A DNA stretch of 64,000 nt. Source: Paramecium pentaurelia (lineage: Eukaryota; Ciliophora; Oligohymenophorea; Peniculida; Parameciidae). Positions 1-13,500 of this stretch are shown here, one piece after another. The notes under the pieces are model-generated. The model was not told the DNA's origin. It did not search any database and saw nothing but the letters and a program-made list of their open reading frames with translations. The translations under genes and the position numbers were made by a program. The stretch lies in assembly GCA_905183005.1 (NCBI GenBank), contig CAJJDO010000012.1, positions 652,481-716,480 on the forward strand. Reading direction: 5' to 3'. Numbering within the stretch: the stretch's first letter is position 1; each line of letters opens with the position of its first letter.

Positions 1-1
1 T

Positions 2-1180
2 TGTAAAATAAAATAATTGAATTCCTAAGGTATTATTTAAATATTTAAAAAGAGATTCAGATAAGTAGGTGAAAGAATAAATATTATCTCTTTTGAGACA
101 ATTCATTTATATTTATTATATGATTGTAAATCGAAAATTTGAATAGTTATTAAATGAATATTGCAGATCGGCAAAAAAGATGAAGTCTTTGAATATTTCT
201 CTTTTGATTAAGATATTTTTGATGCTTTTACTGCATCTTTTCATTATGGTTGAAATATACGGATAAAGAGAGGTGGCTAAATGTATTTAAATTGTTGTAA
301 TGTCTATAAATAAAGGAATCAGAAAAATATTGGATGAATTTAATTAATGAATCATGTCGTTGAAGATATGCTTAAAAAAGATATAGTGATAAACTATAGA
401 TTTATTATTAAAGGAGATAAATGACAAAGTTAGATGTGGGCATATCGAAATATTTATAAAGATTTTGATGAAGAAATTAGAGATAATTTATTAATTGTTT
501 TGTTAATCATATGAGTAGTTTTGGATTCTTACTATTTATTTAGAGATCAATAGGAATTTAGGATACTTCATTTTATTACCAAGTAAATTAAGCATTTAAT
601 TCAATTGTAAAATGCAAATAACATATTTTAATTATAATGCCAACAATATTGAAATTATATAATGGGACAAGAAATATTAGAAGAAACTAAGCAACCATAG
701 AGATGCAATCTAATAAGTCATGCTGTTTATTAATTTTTAATTAAGAATATAAAGGGTTTGGAATCAGTCATCATTTTAACCAGAAATAAGCATATTTTAA
801 TTATCATTGTTTATTATTAGATTTGTTTAGATGCATTCTAAATTAAATACTCTCCCTACTTTCTTTGAATATTTAGTACTTCTCAGTTTATCCAGTTAAA
901 ATTTGAGAATCACAGTTGTTTTTATGATATAAAAATGATTTAATTCTTAAGAAAGGTATTTTAGGAGATATCAAAAGATAATTAGAAAATAATGTAAATA
1001 CTAGAAAATGAAAACAATTTTGAAATGCGTAAATTTAAATTTATATATATATATTAATTATTATGTAACATTGAGACTTAGTTGGCCATTCAAAAATAAT
1101 TGTTATATTAATTAAATGATTTAAAAATACTTTATTATCTTGCATATATTGAAGTATTAATTGATGTTTAATAAGGTTGA
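2..1180 (+). CDS. Unrecognised helical protein, 3' part (5' end outside window)
   Basis: The reading starts at the window edge and stops at TGA 1178-1180. Exons in different frames can be joined by small GT..AG introns: a 20-nt intron near 240 (starts GTTGAAATAT), a 28-nt intron at about 388-415 (starts GTGATAAACT) and a 20-nt intron near 875 (starts GTACTTCTCA). Joined, they give a leucine/isoleucine-rich, mostly helical sequence with pieces such as VRCGHIEIFIKIL, NLGYFILLPSKL and QKLMQ-like stretches near the end. No signal peptide or catalytic motif is visible. Between about 340 and 390 the frames do not join cleanly, so either another intron or a frameshift lies there, and the first 160 bp are also poorly resolved. 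The family is not recognised; a helical-repeat scaffold is only a guess. Coding status is supported by a 183-codon TGA-free stretch that continues across the splice. Confidence 0.5.
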
Positions 1181-1190
1181 TTAATACCTA

Positions 1191-4100
1191 ATGTACTTAT
1201 TATACTTAAACATTTTGGGTTGATGTTGATTTTGCAAGCCAATTAATTCTAATTGAAGAAAATAATATTATTGATATTGGAGATGGTCTGGAATTCAACA
1301 AAGGTTTATGGATCAATTATCTTCCTATGAATAACTAGAATGAAGCATGTAAAGGTATAATTTATAGTAGAAATTAATGATGGAGACATTTCAGTAAAAT
1401 ATCTCATTTATTCACTTTTAAAAAGTCAATGGGCTGATGATGTTTTACTAGCATTTTTAGAATTAAACTTACAAGACAATACAATATCGTTTAATATATA
1501 TATAAAAAATAAAAATCCAAATCCAGATGAGCTATAATGGTAATATTATTAATTTAATATTAATATATATACAATTGATGGAGATTGGATATTATTTTAT
1601 TATTATATTAAGAATGGATAAATAAAATTGTATCTTTATTCCTTCAACTAAAATGATTTTTAAATTAAGGAAGTTACATGGAATGGTGATTTTACATATG
1701 TAATGTATGATTATACAGGTGGCTTAAATGTTATTGAAATAGACAATAATTTTTTGAATTTTAATATATTTCCAGGAAAAATATCTAAGGTTTTTTAGAC
1801 AGATATTAATTTTTTTGATAATCTAAATTCTTTTTTGGAAAATTGTAATGCAGTATTTATTTGCAATACCGAAACAATAGAAATATTAACTAGTATTGAA
1901 TACTTTAATGGAGATCATATAGTAGATGGAGTTAGTTAGTATGAAATATTAAGAAATTAATATAAAATATCAGGTTGGGTTAAACAAGATAAATTTGGAT
2001 ATTCAATAATTAAAAATCAAATATTATTTAGATTATCGATTAATCAAGACTATAGTGATCATAATTTGATTGGAAATAAACTATTATATGTTATTTATAT
2101 TCAAAATGAAAACTAAGATCTTATTGGAATAGAAATACATACTTATAGTTATGATATGCCTATCAAATCAAAAACATATACAACATCTCCAGGAGTAATT
2201 CAAAAAGTACTTGATAAAAAGTATGGTGAACTTTTAAATAAATGGCATTTCTTTCAATTTGAAGTTGGATCTAATTTAAATTAAGGATAACCTATTTATA
2301 GAATTTATTTTCCAAGTGAAGATACACATACTTAAATTGTTTGGGATTAAGAAATACATTATTTTAAGAATACTATGCTATATTATCATTTAGGAGGAGA
2401 TGATATATATTATCACAATTTTTAAGGATATCTAAGTAATTGGAAATTGTAAACATTCTGCTTTGAATTTGATTCAACTTTAGATATTCCTTGTGATTAC
2501 ACTTGTTTAACTTGTAAAGGACCTACTAATTTTGATTGTTTAAGTTGTCATATAAATTCTCATAGACTTTATTCTGATTTAGGATATTCTTGTCTCTGTG
2601 AATATGGATTCTATGAGATACCTGGAAATCCAGTTTGTTAAAGTAATAAATTAATAGATAATTAGATTATTTGGAAGAGATTTAGACTTTATAATTAATA
2701 TATTAAGAAAATGAATGTTATCTTGAAGGTTATTTTAATTGTGATGAATAAAATATATAATGTGAATATGGATACTTTTAATACAATAAATAATGTATAA
2801 AATGGTAACTTATATTATTAATATTAAGTCCATTGAATGAGAATTATAAATTCTTAATGGATTGTTCAAATTGTTTGATTTACCCTGATTAATTTGCATC
2901 TACTCTTTTATGTGAGGAAAAATACTTGTCCAATTCAGAAAGTGAAATATTCATTCGTGATTGGAAATATATTGATGAAAAATAATTGTATAAAATATAT
3001 CTATTTAAGGTACTAAATGCATATAACTGCTGATAATAAGCACTATTTATAAATTGCTGCAGGTTTAACAAATTACAAATGTAAATCAGGTTTATATATG
3101 GATGAAAATAATAATTGTCAATCATGTATTGAAAATTGTTAGTTTTGTAATGGTCCATCTACTTATTTATGTACTTAATGTTATATGGGATATAAAAAAT
3201 CTTTATTTGGAAATTGTGTAGAATGTGAAAATTGTAGACTCTGTTCAACAGAAAATAATGAAGAAATATGTCTATTAGCTGCTTTTTGTAAACCACTTCA
3301 ATATTGGAAAGATAAGAAATGTTATAATTGTGGCTTATATTGTTAAACTTGCAATTAAGATTAATGTTTTACTTGCTTTAACGAAACTAAATACTATGTA
3401 CGTTTAGATAGATAAAGTTGTGGAATATGTTCAATAGAAAATTGTAAATATTGTTTTGAATATTTGTATTTGGGAGGATATTATTATACTTCATTTGAAT
3501 CCTCAATTTACTTGGGATTTTATGATTAATATTAGACTTTTATTGGATGTGCTGAATGTTATCCAGGTTATGCATTTTCACTTATAACAAATAAATGTGA
3601 AATTTAATCAGAAGATACAAAAGATTGTGATTCAGGAGTTTATGATTATTAAGATACTTTTATTTGTTTAAAGAGTACTTTATTAACTACATCTATTTAA
3701 AATAATGATTGTTCAGATATGCTAAATTGTTATTAATGTATTAAGTAGTACACTTATTAAATAATGAATTTTTGTGTAGTCTGTTAAGATGGATATTATT
3801 CAGAATGGCTAACAGGTATTTGTTAACCATGTCCAGAATCCTGTAAAGTATGTGTCTAATAGCATGGTGATAGGAATGATTATTGGAAATCAGAAATTAA
3901 GGCTTTTTATTTATTTGTTTTAAATCCATCTAAAGAATATAATGATTTTGAATACTATGGAATTATCAAAGAATAATTACAAGTATTATGTCTTTAATGT
4001 TATAATAACTATTTATTACATAAAAATATCTGTTATTCAGGATGCAGCGAAGATTGTTTGGATTGTAGAATTATTGAATAAAATCAAGAACCTAAAATAC

Positions 4101-7100
4101 TTGCAAAATGTTTTAAATGTAGAGCAAATTAATATGGACCAGTAAGAAGTTTAGTAAGTGGATAATTAAACCAATGTTAAATGTGTGCTCCTTATTGTTC
4201 ACTTTGTATACCTAGGAGCACAGAAGAAATTAAAAAAATAAATGGATATTTTAATATGGATTCTCCTTATAATTATTTTACTAATAAATGCTTATTAAAA
4301 TCAGAGTCTCAAAATGAAATAATCAATATTCTTCCTACTACTTTAAATGTTATTAATTGCAAAAATTTGAATAAATGCAATAAATCTATTGTGAGTCGAT
4401 ACAACGTATATTGTTCAAATTATTATACTGATCCGAATGATTTAGAAAAAAAACAAACTCTATCATTCATTAATACATTCATTATGGGAGAACTTTTAAC
4501 ATATGAAGTATCATAACTATATCTTTATCTGAACGAACAAACAATTCAAGAATTTACATATGATTTAGAAATGAAATGTTAATAGCCATGTATTTAAGAG
4601 GCAGGATTCTACTCAGTGATATAAACTAATTTATAAAAAAATGTATTCCATTTGGCAAAGGTTAATTTACATGTTTACTCTAAATCAAATTAATGTGCAT
4701 TTTTATAAAGCCGTCCCTTTTACATAAATAATTATAAATCTGTGCTATTTAAAAACATATTATTTTAATCTGTTCTATATGCAATATCATATGAATAAAA
4801 AGTTGTTAATGTTTTGTTCTAAATTAATAATTAATTCGATACAATAATGATAACATTTGAAAATTGTAGTTTTACCTAAAAAAAGATAGCAATTCCTAAT
4901 TATCTAACAATTACAAGTAACAGACCTCAACATACAAAATTATTAAACTTAAATTTATACAATTTATAAGTTTAATAGAGTAAAATCTTTAATTTATAAC
5001 CTACAGATGATACTATAATATCTTCATTAATTGTTCATAATTTTAAGTTATCTAATTCTGAATTTAAGAATACAACATTATTTTATTTTAATGCTCTAAC
5101 CTATAATCTCAAATATTCAATATTATTTGAAAATGTGAGTATAATAGATACAAATTTTACATAAAACTCATTGTTTATTAACCTAGAATTTGAAAAGTCA
5201 TATTAAATTGAACATGTTGAATTAAGAAATTTTTATCTAGAAAATGTTATTTTTAAAGATTAATCTACATTTATTAATTTATTATCTTGTAAAAATCTAT
5301 CACTTACTAATTTTACTCTTAAAAATATATTAATGAATGATAATTCAGCATTTCTTTTAGCAAATAATTTTACAATAAATGAAATTTCTCTTGAAAACAC
5401 TTTCTTAAATTCAAGTTACTTTATCTCTAATTAATAAAGTAATACTTATTTAATCAATTAATATAAAAATACTAAAACATTTGAAATATATGGAATCAGA
5501 TTTATCAACAATAAATATTCAAATGAAAAATCTTTTATTTATCTTATAAGACAATTTGAAACTGAAAACATTGTTTTTAAAATTTAAAATTTATTATTCT
5601 CTAATAACAATTATTATAAATTAGATTCTGGTACTTAATATTTCTATTTTACATCCTATAAATAGGCTTTAATTTATATTGAGTGTTCATCTTGTTAATT
5701 TTTAGATATAGAAATTAAAAGGGGTGTTGGTAATCCTGAGATTGCAATTATGAAATCAACTAACTTATTAATTTAAAATTTTAATGTGGAACAATATGAT
5801 TAATTACATAATAAAGATAGATTCTTACATTCTTCATTTAATTGTATAAGTCAATATAACTATTTGGATCTCTATTTTGTATTATATATTGGTTAATTTC
5901 ATAAAGTTCATTTAATGGAAATCTTAATTAACAAATTAATTGTTAAAGATTATCCTTTAATTCTTTTTGAAGGATAAAGTTTAACAGAATAAGTCTTATC
6001 AGGAATTATAATGATATAGAATAGTTATTTTAAAGATAATTTCCTTATAACTACAAAATTAAACGTTTATTCTACTATTATTTCTATTAAAACTTAGTAA
6101 TAAACATATATAAAATTTGAAGATGTTAATTTTATAAATAATTGGTTAAATAAATATGAAGATGAAGTATAATTACATTCATCTACTACTATATTAGTTG
6201 AAACATTTTAAGGTGAAATCATTTTATCAAATACTAATTTTACATCTAATATTTTAACTAATTCCTCAGATTCAGTAATGTTTATTAAAACTTAAAATCT
6301 CATATTTCAAGATTGTCATTTTATTAACTAGAATAAACTAAATATAGATTTAATAAGAAACAATATCCTATTAGATTTAAATTAAAACAATTTAGAATTA
6401 CCCTTTGATAAAATTTTCCAAATTCTTTCATTAGGTGGAAATGGAAATTTATTTGTGAATTCATTAAAGTTTTTAGATAGTAGTATCAATAATTCAATTG
6501 CACTTTAAGGAGGAGGCTTTTATATTGCAACTACCTCTTAGGGAGAAATTTAAATTATAAATTCATAATTTTTTAGTACTTAAACAATTTTAAATGGATA
6601 TTCGTTTTCATTAGGTGGATTATTATATTTAGATGCTCAAAATAGTAGATTGGATTTTAAATTAGAGAATAGTTCAATCTTTAGATCTTATTCTAGAACA
6701 GAGGGTGGTGCTATATTTATCAATCCATCTCGTATTGAAAATTAAATCACAATAAATAATGTTTCATTTATATCATCATTTTCTTTTAAATACTCGATAA
6801 TGACATATTCTCCAAATTAATAATCATCATTATAATCAAAAATAATATTCAATAATTCCAGATTTTAGAATAATTAATCAGAGTTTAATTAATATATAAA
6901 ATTAGTTGAAGATTTATCAACATAAGAAATTTATCCATATTAAATAGACAATCCTTCAATTCACATTTATTATTGTGATTTTACATTATTAAATTCAATT
7001 TTTAGTTAAATTCATTATGCAAATTTAATGTAAATAGAAAATGGAAGAGATATTTTAATAGAAAATGTGACTGTTTCAGATTGTTAAGTTTTCAATTCAC

Positions 7101-10100
7101 CTTTAATAAAAATATCATTATTAAACAGTAATAAATATATATAATAATATTTTAGATCTACCAGGATAATTAGTAATGAGAAAGATAAATATTTAATAAA
7201 TAACTCAATACATTAATTCTGATATTCTTCCATGTAAAAATAATCAAAAAGAGAAGATTAATAAATTAGTATGTCCAATAGATAATAATAAAATTATTTA
7301 TAAACCTGAAATTGAATTTTAATAGGATGATCTAACATATTAATTAAATTGCAATCTAAATATGTTATATTCAGAAATCTCGAATAAATTTGCTTTAGTA
7401 GAACTTAAAGATTTTACTTAATAACATCAAATAAATATCTTTAATTTTGATATATCATTAAATCTTTGTGATAATTGTTATTATGGATTAATTACAATTT
7501 AATAAATAGAATTTAATAGTGTAAATTTAAAAATCAATGAAATTATTATGTAAAATAATACTTGTGGAATAATAGGTTGTTTATCAATCTTAAATAATTT
7601 TGATGAAAGTGTGCTTGATTTTTCTGAATCTTCAAGACTTTTGTCAGAAAGGAATATAAACCTTTTAGAGAATTATGTAGATTTTAATATTTCTGCTAAA
7701 ATAACTAATAGTTTATTTAAAAATAATAACGCATCATATGGAGGAGGGAGTTTCTTTGCTAATTTAAATATTTATATAGATAATTGTATTTTCTTAAATA
7801 ATCTTGCTTAAAAAAGTGGAGGTGCAATTTATTTTTTTTCTACTTAAAATAAACTTTTGTTAACTAATACAGAAATATTAAATAATTCTGCTTAAATAGC
7901 AGGAGGTATATATGTAAGTGATGAATATATTAATTAACATAAGGATTTCAATTTATTATTAAAAGACAATATAGGTAAATAATTTGCTAATAATATTTTT
8001 GAATATCCAATTCAACTTTTATTTTCCCAAAAATAAAATATTATCTAAAATAATCAAATTCTTTTAAAAAATACTACCACAATAATTGACTAAGTTCTTA
8101 TTTAGCCTTATTCATATTATGGTTCAATTGAATAATCAAAAGTATTATTATATCCTTCAGGAATCCCTATAGCAGAATACTAATATTTTGATTCAAGTAC
8201 AAATTAATATATTCCATATAATTTGCATTTTAGAATAATAGCCACAAATTCAATCAATGAAAAAATGTCAAATTTAAGTGAATCTACTTGTTAAATCTTT
8301 GCTTCTAAAATTGATACTTCTATAGTATAAGATTATAACAATTTATAATTAGATGAAAAAGAGACATCTCGATATTTATCTAATAATAAATAATAATTTA
8401 ATACTGATACAGGAGATTTCAATTTTGATAATCTTATTATATATTTTAATCCAATTGAAGAAGATTAGTATAATCTTTAATTAGCAATAAGATGTAAAAT
8501 AGTTCAAATACCATAATATAGTGAAGAATTTCCATATGGAATTACTTCAGTCATAAAAAATTATTTATTATTATTAAAACTTAGAACTTTTAAATGTTAA
8601 TTAGGAGAATATTTAAATATCATATCAGGTGGATGTGTATAATGTGATATTTCATAAAATTAATATTCTGTTTCATTTAATGCTTCTAAATGTGATACCA
8701 AAGATGAAATTAAAATGAAAAATATATAACCAGCTATGATTGAATTAAGACCAGGATATTGGAGAGCATTTTATTATAGTAATTATATTGAAGAATGTTA
8801 TCATTTACATTTAAATTGTTTAGGAGGTTGGTTTGCAGGAGATTCTTCTTGTGCTTTGGGTCATATTGGAGCATTATGTGAATAATGTGATTTATATGAT
8901 TTGACAGGAAATGGATAATATTCATAAAGTAATAAGTATGCATGCTATAGTTGTGAGGATATGGCTGGAAATTTAGTTAATATTGCTATTGTCATTTGTT
9001 GGACATTATTATCAGTATTCTTATCTGTTAATAGTACTCTTAAAATGATTGAAGATTTGATTAAATATTCAAGACTTAGAACTTTAGGTAAATTTTACTT
9101 ATTCGAATCAGCATCAACTTCAGTATTAATAAAAGTGTTTACAAATTATTTATAAATTATTAGTTCAATAGCTACTTTTTAACTATCTATACCTAATGGA
9201 ATAACCTTAGCTTTTACATCAGTTGGTAATCCTATTGAATCAATGGCATTCTCATTAGATTGTTATTTAGTTCAAGCGAGTGAAGTACCAATTCATTATC
9301 TTAGATTGGTTTGGGGATTCTTTATGATCGGAATATACATCTTTACATATTTGTTCATTCACTTAATCTTATAAGTTTTCATAAATAAATAATAACTTAC
9401 CATCACTTTTATAGTTACTACTTTAATATATATTTACATCTATTTATCTCCAAATCTCTTTGGAGGTTTGATATCTTTATTATCATATAGAAGCATATCT
9501 AATATTAAGTGGATTTCAGCAAATGTAGCTTACTAATATGAGACATCTTTGCATTATAAATGGTTAATCATTTTTGTTACTCCAGCTTTTTTGGTAATAG
9601 GCGTAATATTACCTTTATTTTTTTGGTTTATAGTCTATTATTATAGGAAACGATTAGATGAACCTAAAATAAGAAAGGTTTGGGGATATCTATACAATGA
9701 ATATAAATTAAGTAGTTATTATTGGGAGACTATTAAAATAATGTCTAAGGAATTTATTATTTTAGTTTTAATTTATTATGAAGATTATATTCCAATAAAA
9801 GCATTATTAATCTTTTTTATTTTACATATTTATGGTAAGCTTACAAACTAATATAAACCCTATTAAATAGGAGATTTAAATAATATTGATTCTTTATAAA
9901 CTTCAATATGCAAAATTTCAATTTTATTAGCATCACTGATATTTACAGCATAAAATTTAAGTATTAGTGAAGTAATCTTTCCATCTTATACAATCCTAGC
10001 TGTAATAAACTTTGCATTCACATTAAAAATCATTTATAAAATCTTTTTTGCTTATTTTGAAAAATTGTAAGTCTAAATTGATTCAATCAAAATTTATTTA

Positions 10101-10444
10101 AGTTACAGATTACCTTCTTTTATTAAGAAAAATAAATTCTGTGCTATTTTGCTTAAAAATACTTCAGAAAGAAAATAAATTATTAGATAAAGATTTTTGA
10201 TGATTAAAGCCTATCTCTTTGCAGAAGCAAGATCACTTATCTAATATAAGGAGTAATAATAATATAAATTAATTTTAGATCATAAAAATAGACAAGTAAA
10301 ACAAGTAGAAGAAAATATGATGTTGGTACATATGACAATTATTCAGCTTCTCCTCAAAACAAGAACAAAATTGTTAGATTAAATACAAACTACAATTCTT
10401 CTAGGTTTACACTTAATATAAAATAATCTTCTTCATTAAATTGA
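1191..10444 (+). CDS. Giant surface-type protein: lectin-like, Cys-rich, beta-helix, multi-pass membrane
   Basis: About 3,000 residues, read with TAA/TAG as Gln. From N to C: two ConA/LamG-like beta domains (1.25-2.5 kb; GDWILFYYY, WHFFQFEVG, GYLSNWKL); a furin/GFR-like Cys-rich region (2.5-4.2 kb; CDYTCLTCKGP, CLSCH, CNGPSTYLCTQC); a long repetitive parallel beta-helix (5-8 kb) with Pmp-like GG motifs (GGAIFI, GGGSFF, GGAIYFF, GGIYV); a short Cys-rich stretch (LRPGYWRAF, GHIGALCEQC); then about seven membrane segments from 8.97 kb and a Ser/Asn-rich cytosolic tail ending at TGA 10442-10444. Splices found: 31 nt near 1355, 23 nt at about 2645 (GTAATAAATT), 31 nt near 3009, 28 nt near 7130 and 26 nt at about 10247. 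This architecture is common in ciliates and probably marks a cell-surface or adhesion protein; the function is unknown. The exact start is unresolved: ATG 1191 encodes MYLLYLNIL but needs a roughly 40-nt intron to join the next exon. Confidence 0.8.
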
Positions 10445-10548
10445 TGTATTTGTTTAACCTATTAATGATTGTAATTTATTAGTTTGTAAAGACAAATTTC
10501 TATATATATTATATATTTTAATAATTTTTTTTTTAAATCTTGATAGTG

Positions 10549-13500
10549 ATGAACAAGATAAAAGAATTTTGTAGTGGGTACATTAAAACTATACTATTTG
10601 CAATTGAGTATAAACCTCGTTTTTAAGTATGATAATCATTATTCCAAAGTTTCCTCAAGAGTTTTTTATTATCCCCCATCTTTTGCATCATGTTCAAATA
10701 TTAGGTTTATTTTTAGAGAGATCATCAGATTAGGCATTTGATTATGCTGTTGTATTGACACATTTCTCTTTAATTGAACCTATGTTGACAGATGAATTAA
10801 GTAAAATATTTCTATTTGTGATTTTTGCTTTTTAAATCATTTTACTATTTTATCTACTTTTTGCAACATTTGAAACTTAAAGAGTAGCTTTAAACTTTAA
10901 ATTAAGATTAATTTTAGAGAAAAAGATAGAATCAGTTAATTCAATTTTGCACTGGTACTTTACTTTTTACAGCATCTTCACAATACCAATTATTGTAATT
11001 AGTGTCAAATTTATGTTAACTGAGTTTTATATTTTCGGATATTTTAATGCAATATTGTAATATTGTTAAGGAATAATACTTATATATCTATTAAGAAATC
11101 ACAGATTTGCAGAAAATAACTCCTTTAAAAGAAGATTTGCATATGTACAATTATTTAATTATACCATTGGTTACTTATTAATACTTTTTAGATTTTATTA
11201 AGAAATTGTATTTGTTAAGTATATATTTGGATTTGCATATGCATTTTTACAAATAGTCGATCAATTTTATAGTTGTCCTTATCGAGATCCATTTAGAGAA
11301 CCATCCTTAAAAGTAGCTATGGTACTTTTTAGTAGCATATTCATATGTTTATTGTTTTCATTAGAAACAATAATAGATGGTTAATTATTTTGGACTTTGT
11401 TTGTAGCTGGATTAATGAGTGGAGTTTCAACTTCAATAAGTTCATTATTTCATGAATTTGCAATGACTAATTACAATTCTCGTTTCAATTTATAAGAGAA
11501 ATATATAATTATTGGAGTAGATTAATTTTATAGTCATTTTATTCATTTTTAAACAAGTGAATATAATAAATTAACTTACTTTTAATAATTGATTAAACAT
11601 AATGAGAATTGTTTAAGACTCAAATGTCCATCTTAAAAATCTAAATTATCAAAACTTAATTTTAATGATAAAATATAATTATAGAAATTAACTATAGATG
11701 TAGTAAGTTGTATATTTAAGACTTGTCATAGTAGAACAGTAGTAAAAAATGGAGAAATACATAAGCCTAAATTTGAACAATTACAATTATAATATATTAG
11801 TTTTTTATCATCTACAGCCTAAAGACCATTAATTGCTTATGTTGAATTAAGAAAATATTAATAAGATTAAAATAGTGATAATTCCTTATATTTTAGAGAA
11901 TTGACATCCAAAATTTCAGCAGAATTAGAGTTTGCAATTTTGTATCTTTAGGAGAGAATGATATAATAGTAATTTAGAAAAGAAAGATATATGGCAAGAG
12001 AGGAAAAATTAACAATTGCATAACTATGGAGGAGTGTTAACTTTTATTAAGAAATCACTCCTAAAATAATAGAAGTCATAGAAAAAAAATAAAAATTTTG
12101 GGATAATTTAATAGAAGGTTATGATGATTTAGAACCATTTCATAAAGAATAGCTTTAATTATGCAAATCTATAGATGAATTGTATAAGAGAATTAAATGT
12201 AAGTGAATATGATTTATAAATAAGCCACAATAATAATTCCAGAAGTGTTTTTTGACAGATCAAAAGATATAAGTTTATAAACTGTACTTAAAACATTAGA
12301 TCCAGAAGATAGAAATATCAATATACTAAATTTAAAATTATATTCTATTCTATATTCTGTTATTTTAAATGATTTTGATAGAGTATTATTAATATTTCAA
12401 TTTAGGCATTTTAAGCAGAAAAATAAATTGAAGAACTTATAAAAGAAGATAGATAGAAATCAATTGAAGTTATTGATGATTGTGCTCTATTAAAGGATGA
12501 GGCTGTAATTATCTTGGTGAGTCTTGTAAGAAAGAAGGGTCATATTGTTAATAAGAATTTATTAACATTAGCAAATTTCTTTTAATTTTAAAATGTTTAA
12601 GATATAGCAGCTGTATATAAATTATCCTATTATTTTAGTAAACTCTTATCTCATCTTTTTTACCACCTGATTTAAGAACATTGCATGATGCCTAATTAAA
12701 TGACTTTATATCAAAGGGATACACTAAATATTCAGTCTAAAGCATTCATTCTTTTTTTTTATAAAAATAAGGATATTTAAAAGAATGTTATATTAAATTG
12801 GGTAATTTATTTTAAGATTCTTCTGATTTTGTTTTAACTGGTTCAATTCTTAGATTATAAACCTCATATGATGTAATTATGTTTGATAGTTATGGCAAAA
12901 TTATTGGTTCTAGTTAAGATTTCTTTGAAAAAAGGATTTTGCCTAATAATCCAAATATAACAATGGAAAGATTTGTGGAACAAGGACATATCTTTATGTT
13001 AATGCCATTCATTTTAATCAATCTAAAGAAATTAGCAAATGATATTGAGACAGAATTTGTAGATTATGCATATTTCCCAGAATAATTATAAGATATTTTT
13101 TTATAATTTGGATAGGTATTTAATGATAGATAAAAATATGATTAAAAATTATCATCTTATAATTTAACTACTATTAAATCTTAATTAGCATCACATGCCT
13201 CTGCAATATCTGCAAGGAGTTTTAATAATCAAGAAGATTAAGTTAAAATCAAAGGGTTAAATATTCCTATGTTATAAGTAGAAAGGATGAATTTAGTTTT
13301 GGATTTTTTATCAAAATATCATGATGAACAAAGCATTTAATGTGATATACTTAAAATTAAGTATAATTTAGAATTTCAGATAATGGAAACAAAAAAGGAG
13401 AGATATCCATATTTTGTATTAAAATTAGAACCTTTAAGTGAATTTGAAAGATCAGATTCAAGTTCAATAATTCCTTATAAAAAGTCTATTCGAAGAACAT

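Noticed and set aside
662..844. Plus-strand ORF beginning MGQEILEETKQ
   Set aside because: It is out of frame with the exon chain of the first gene, whose splices restore a longer continuous frame.
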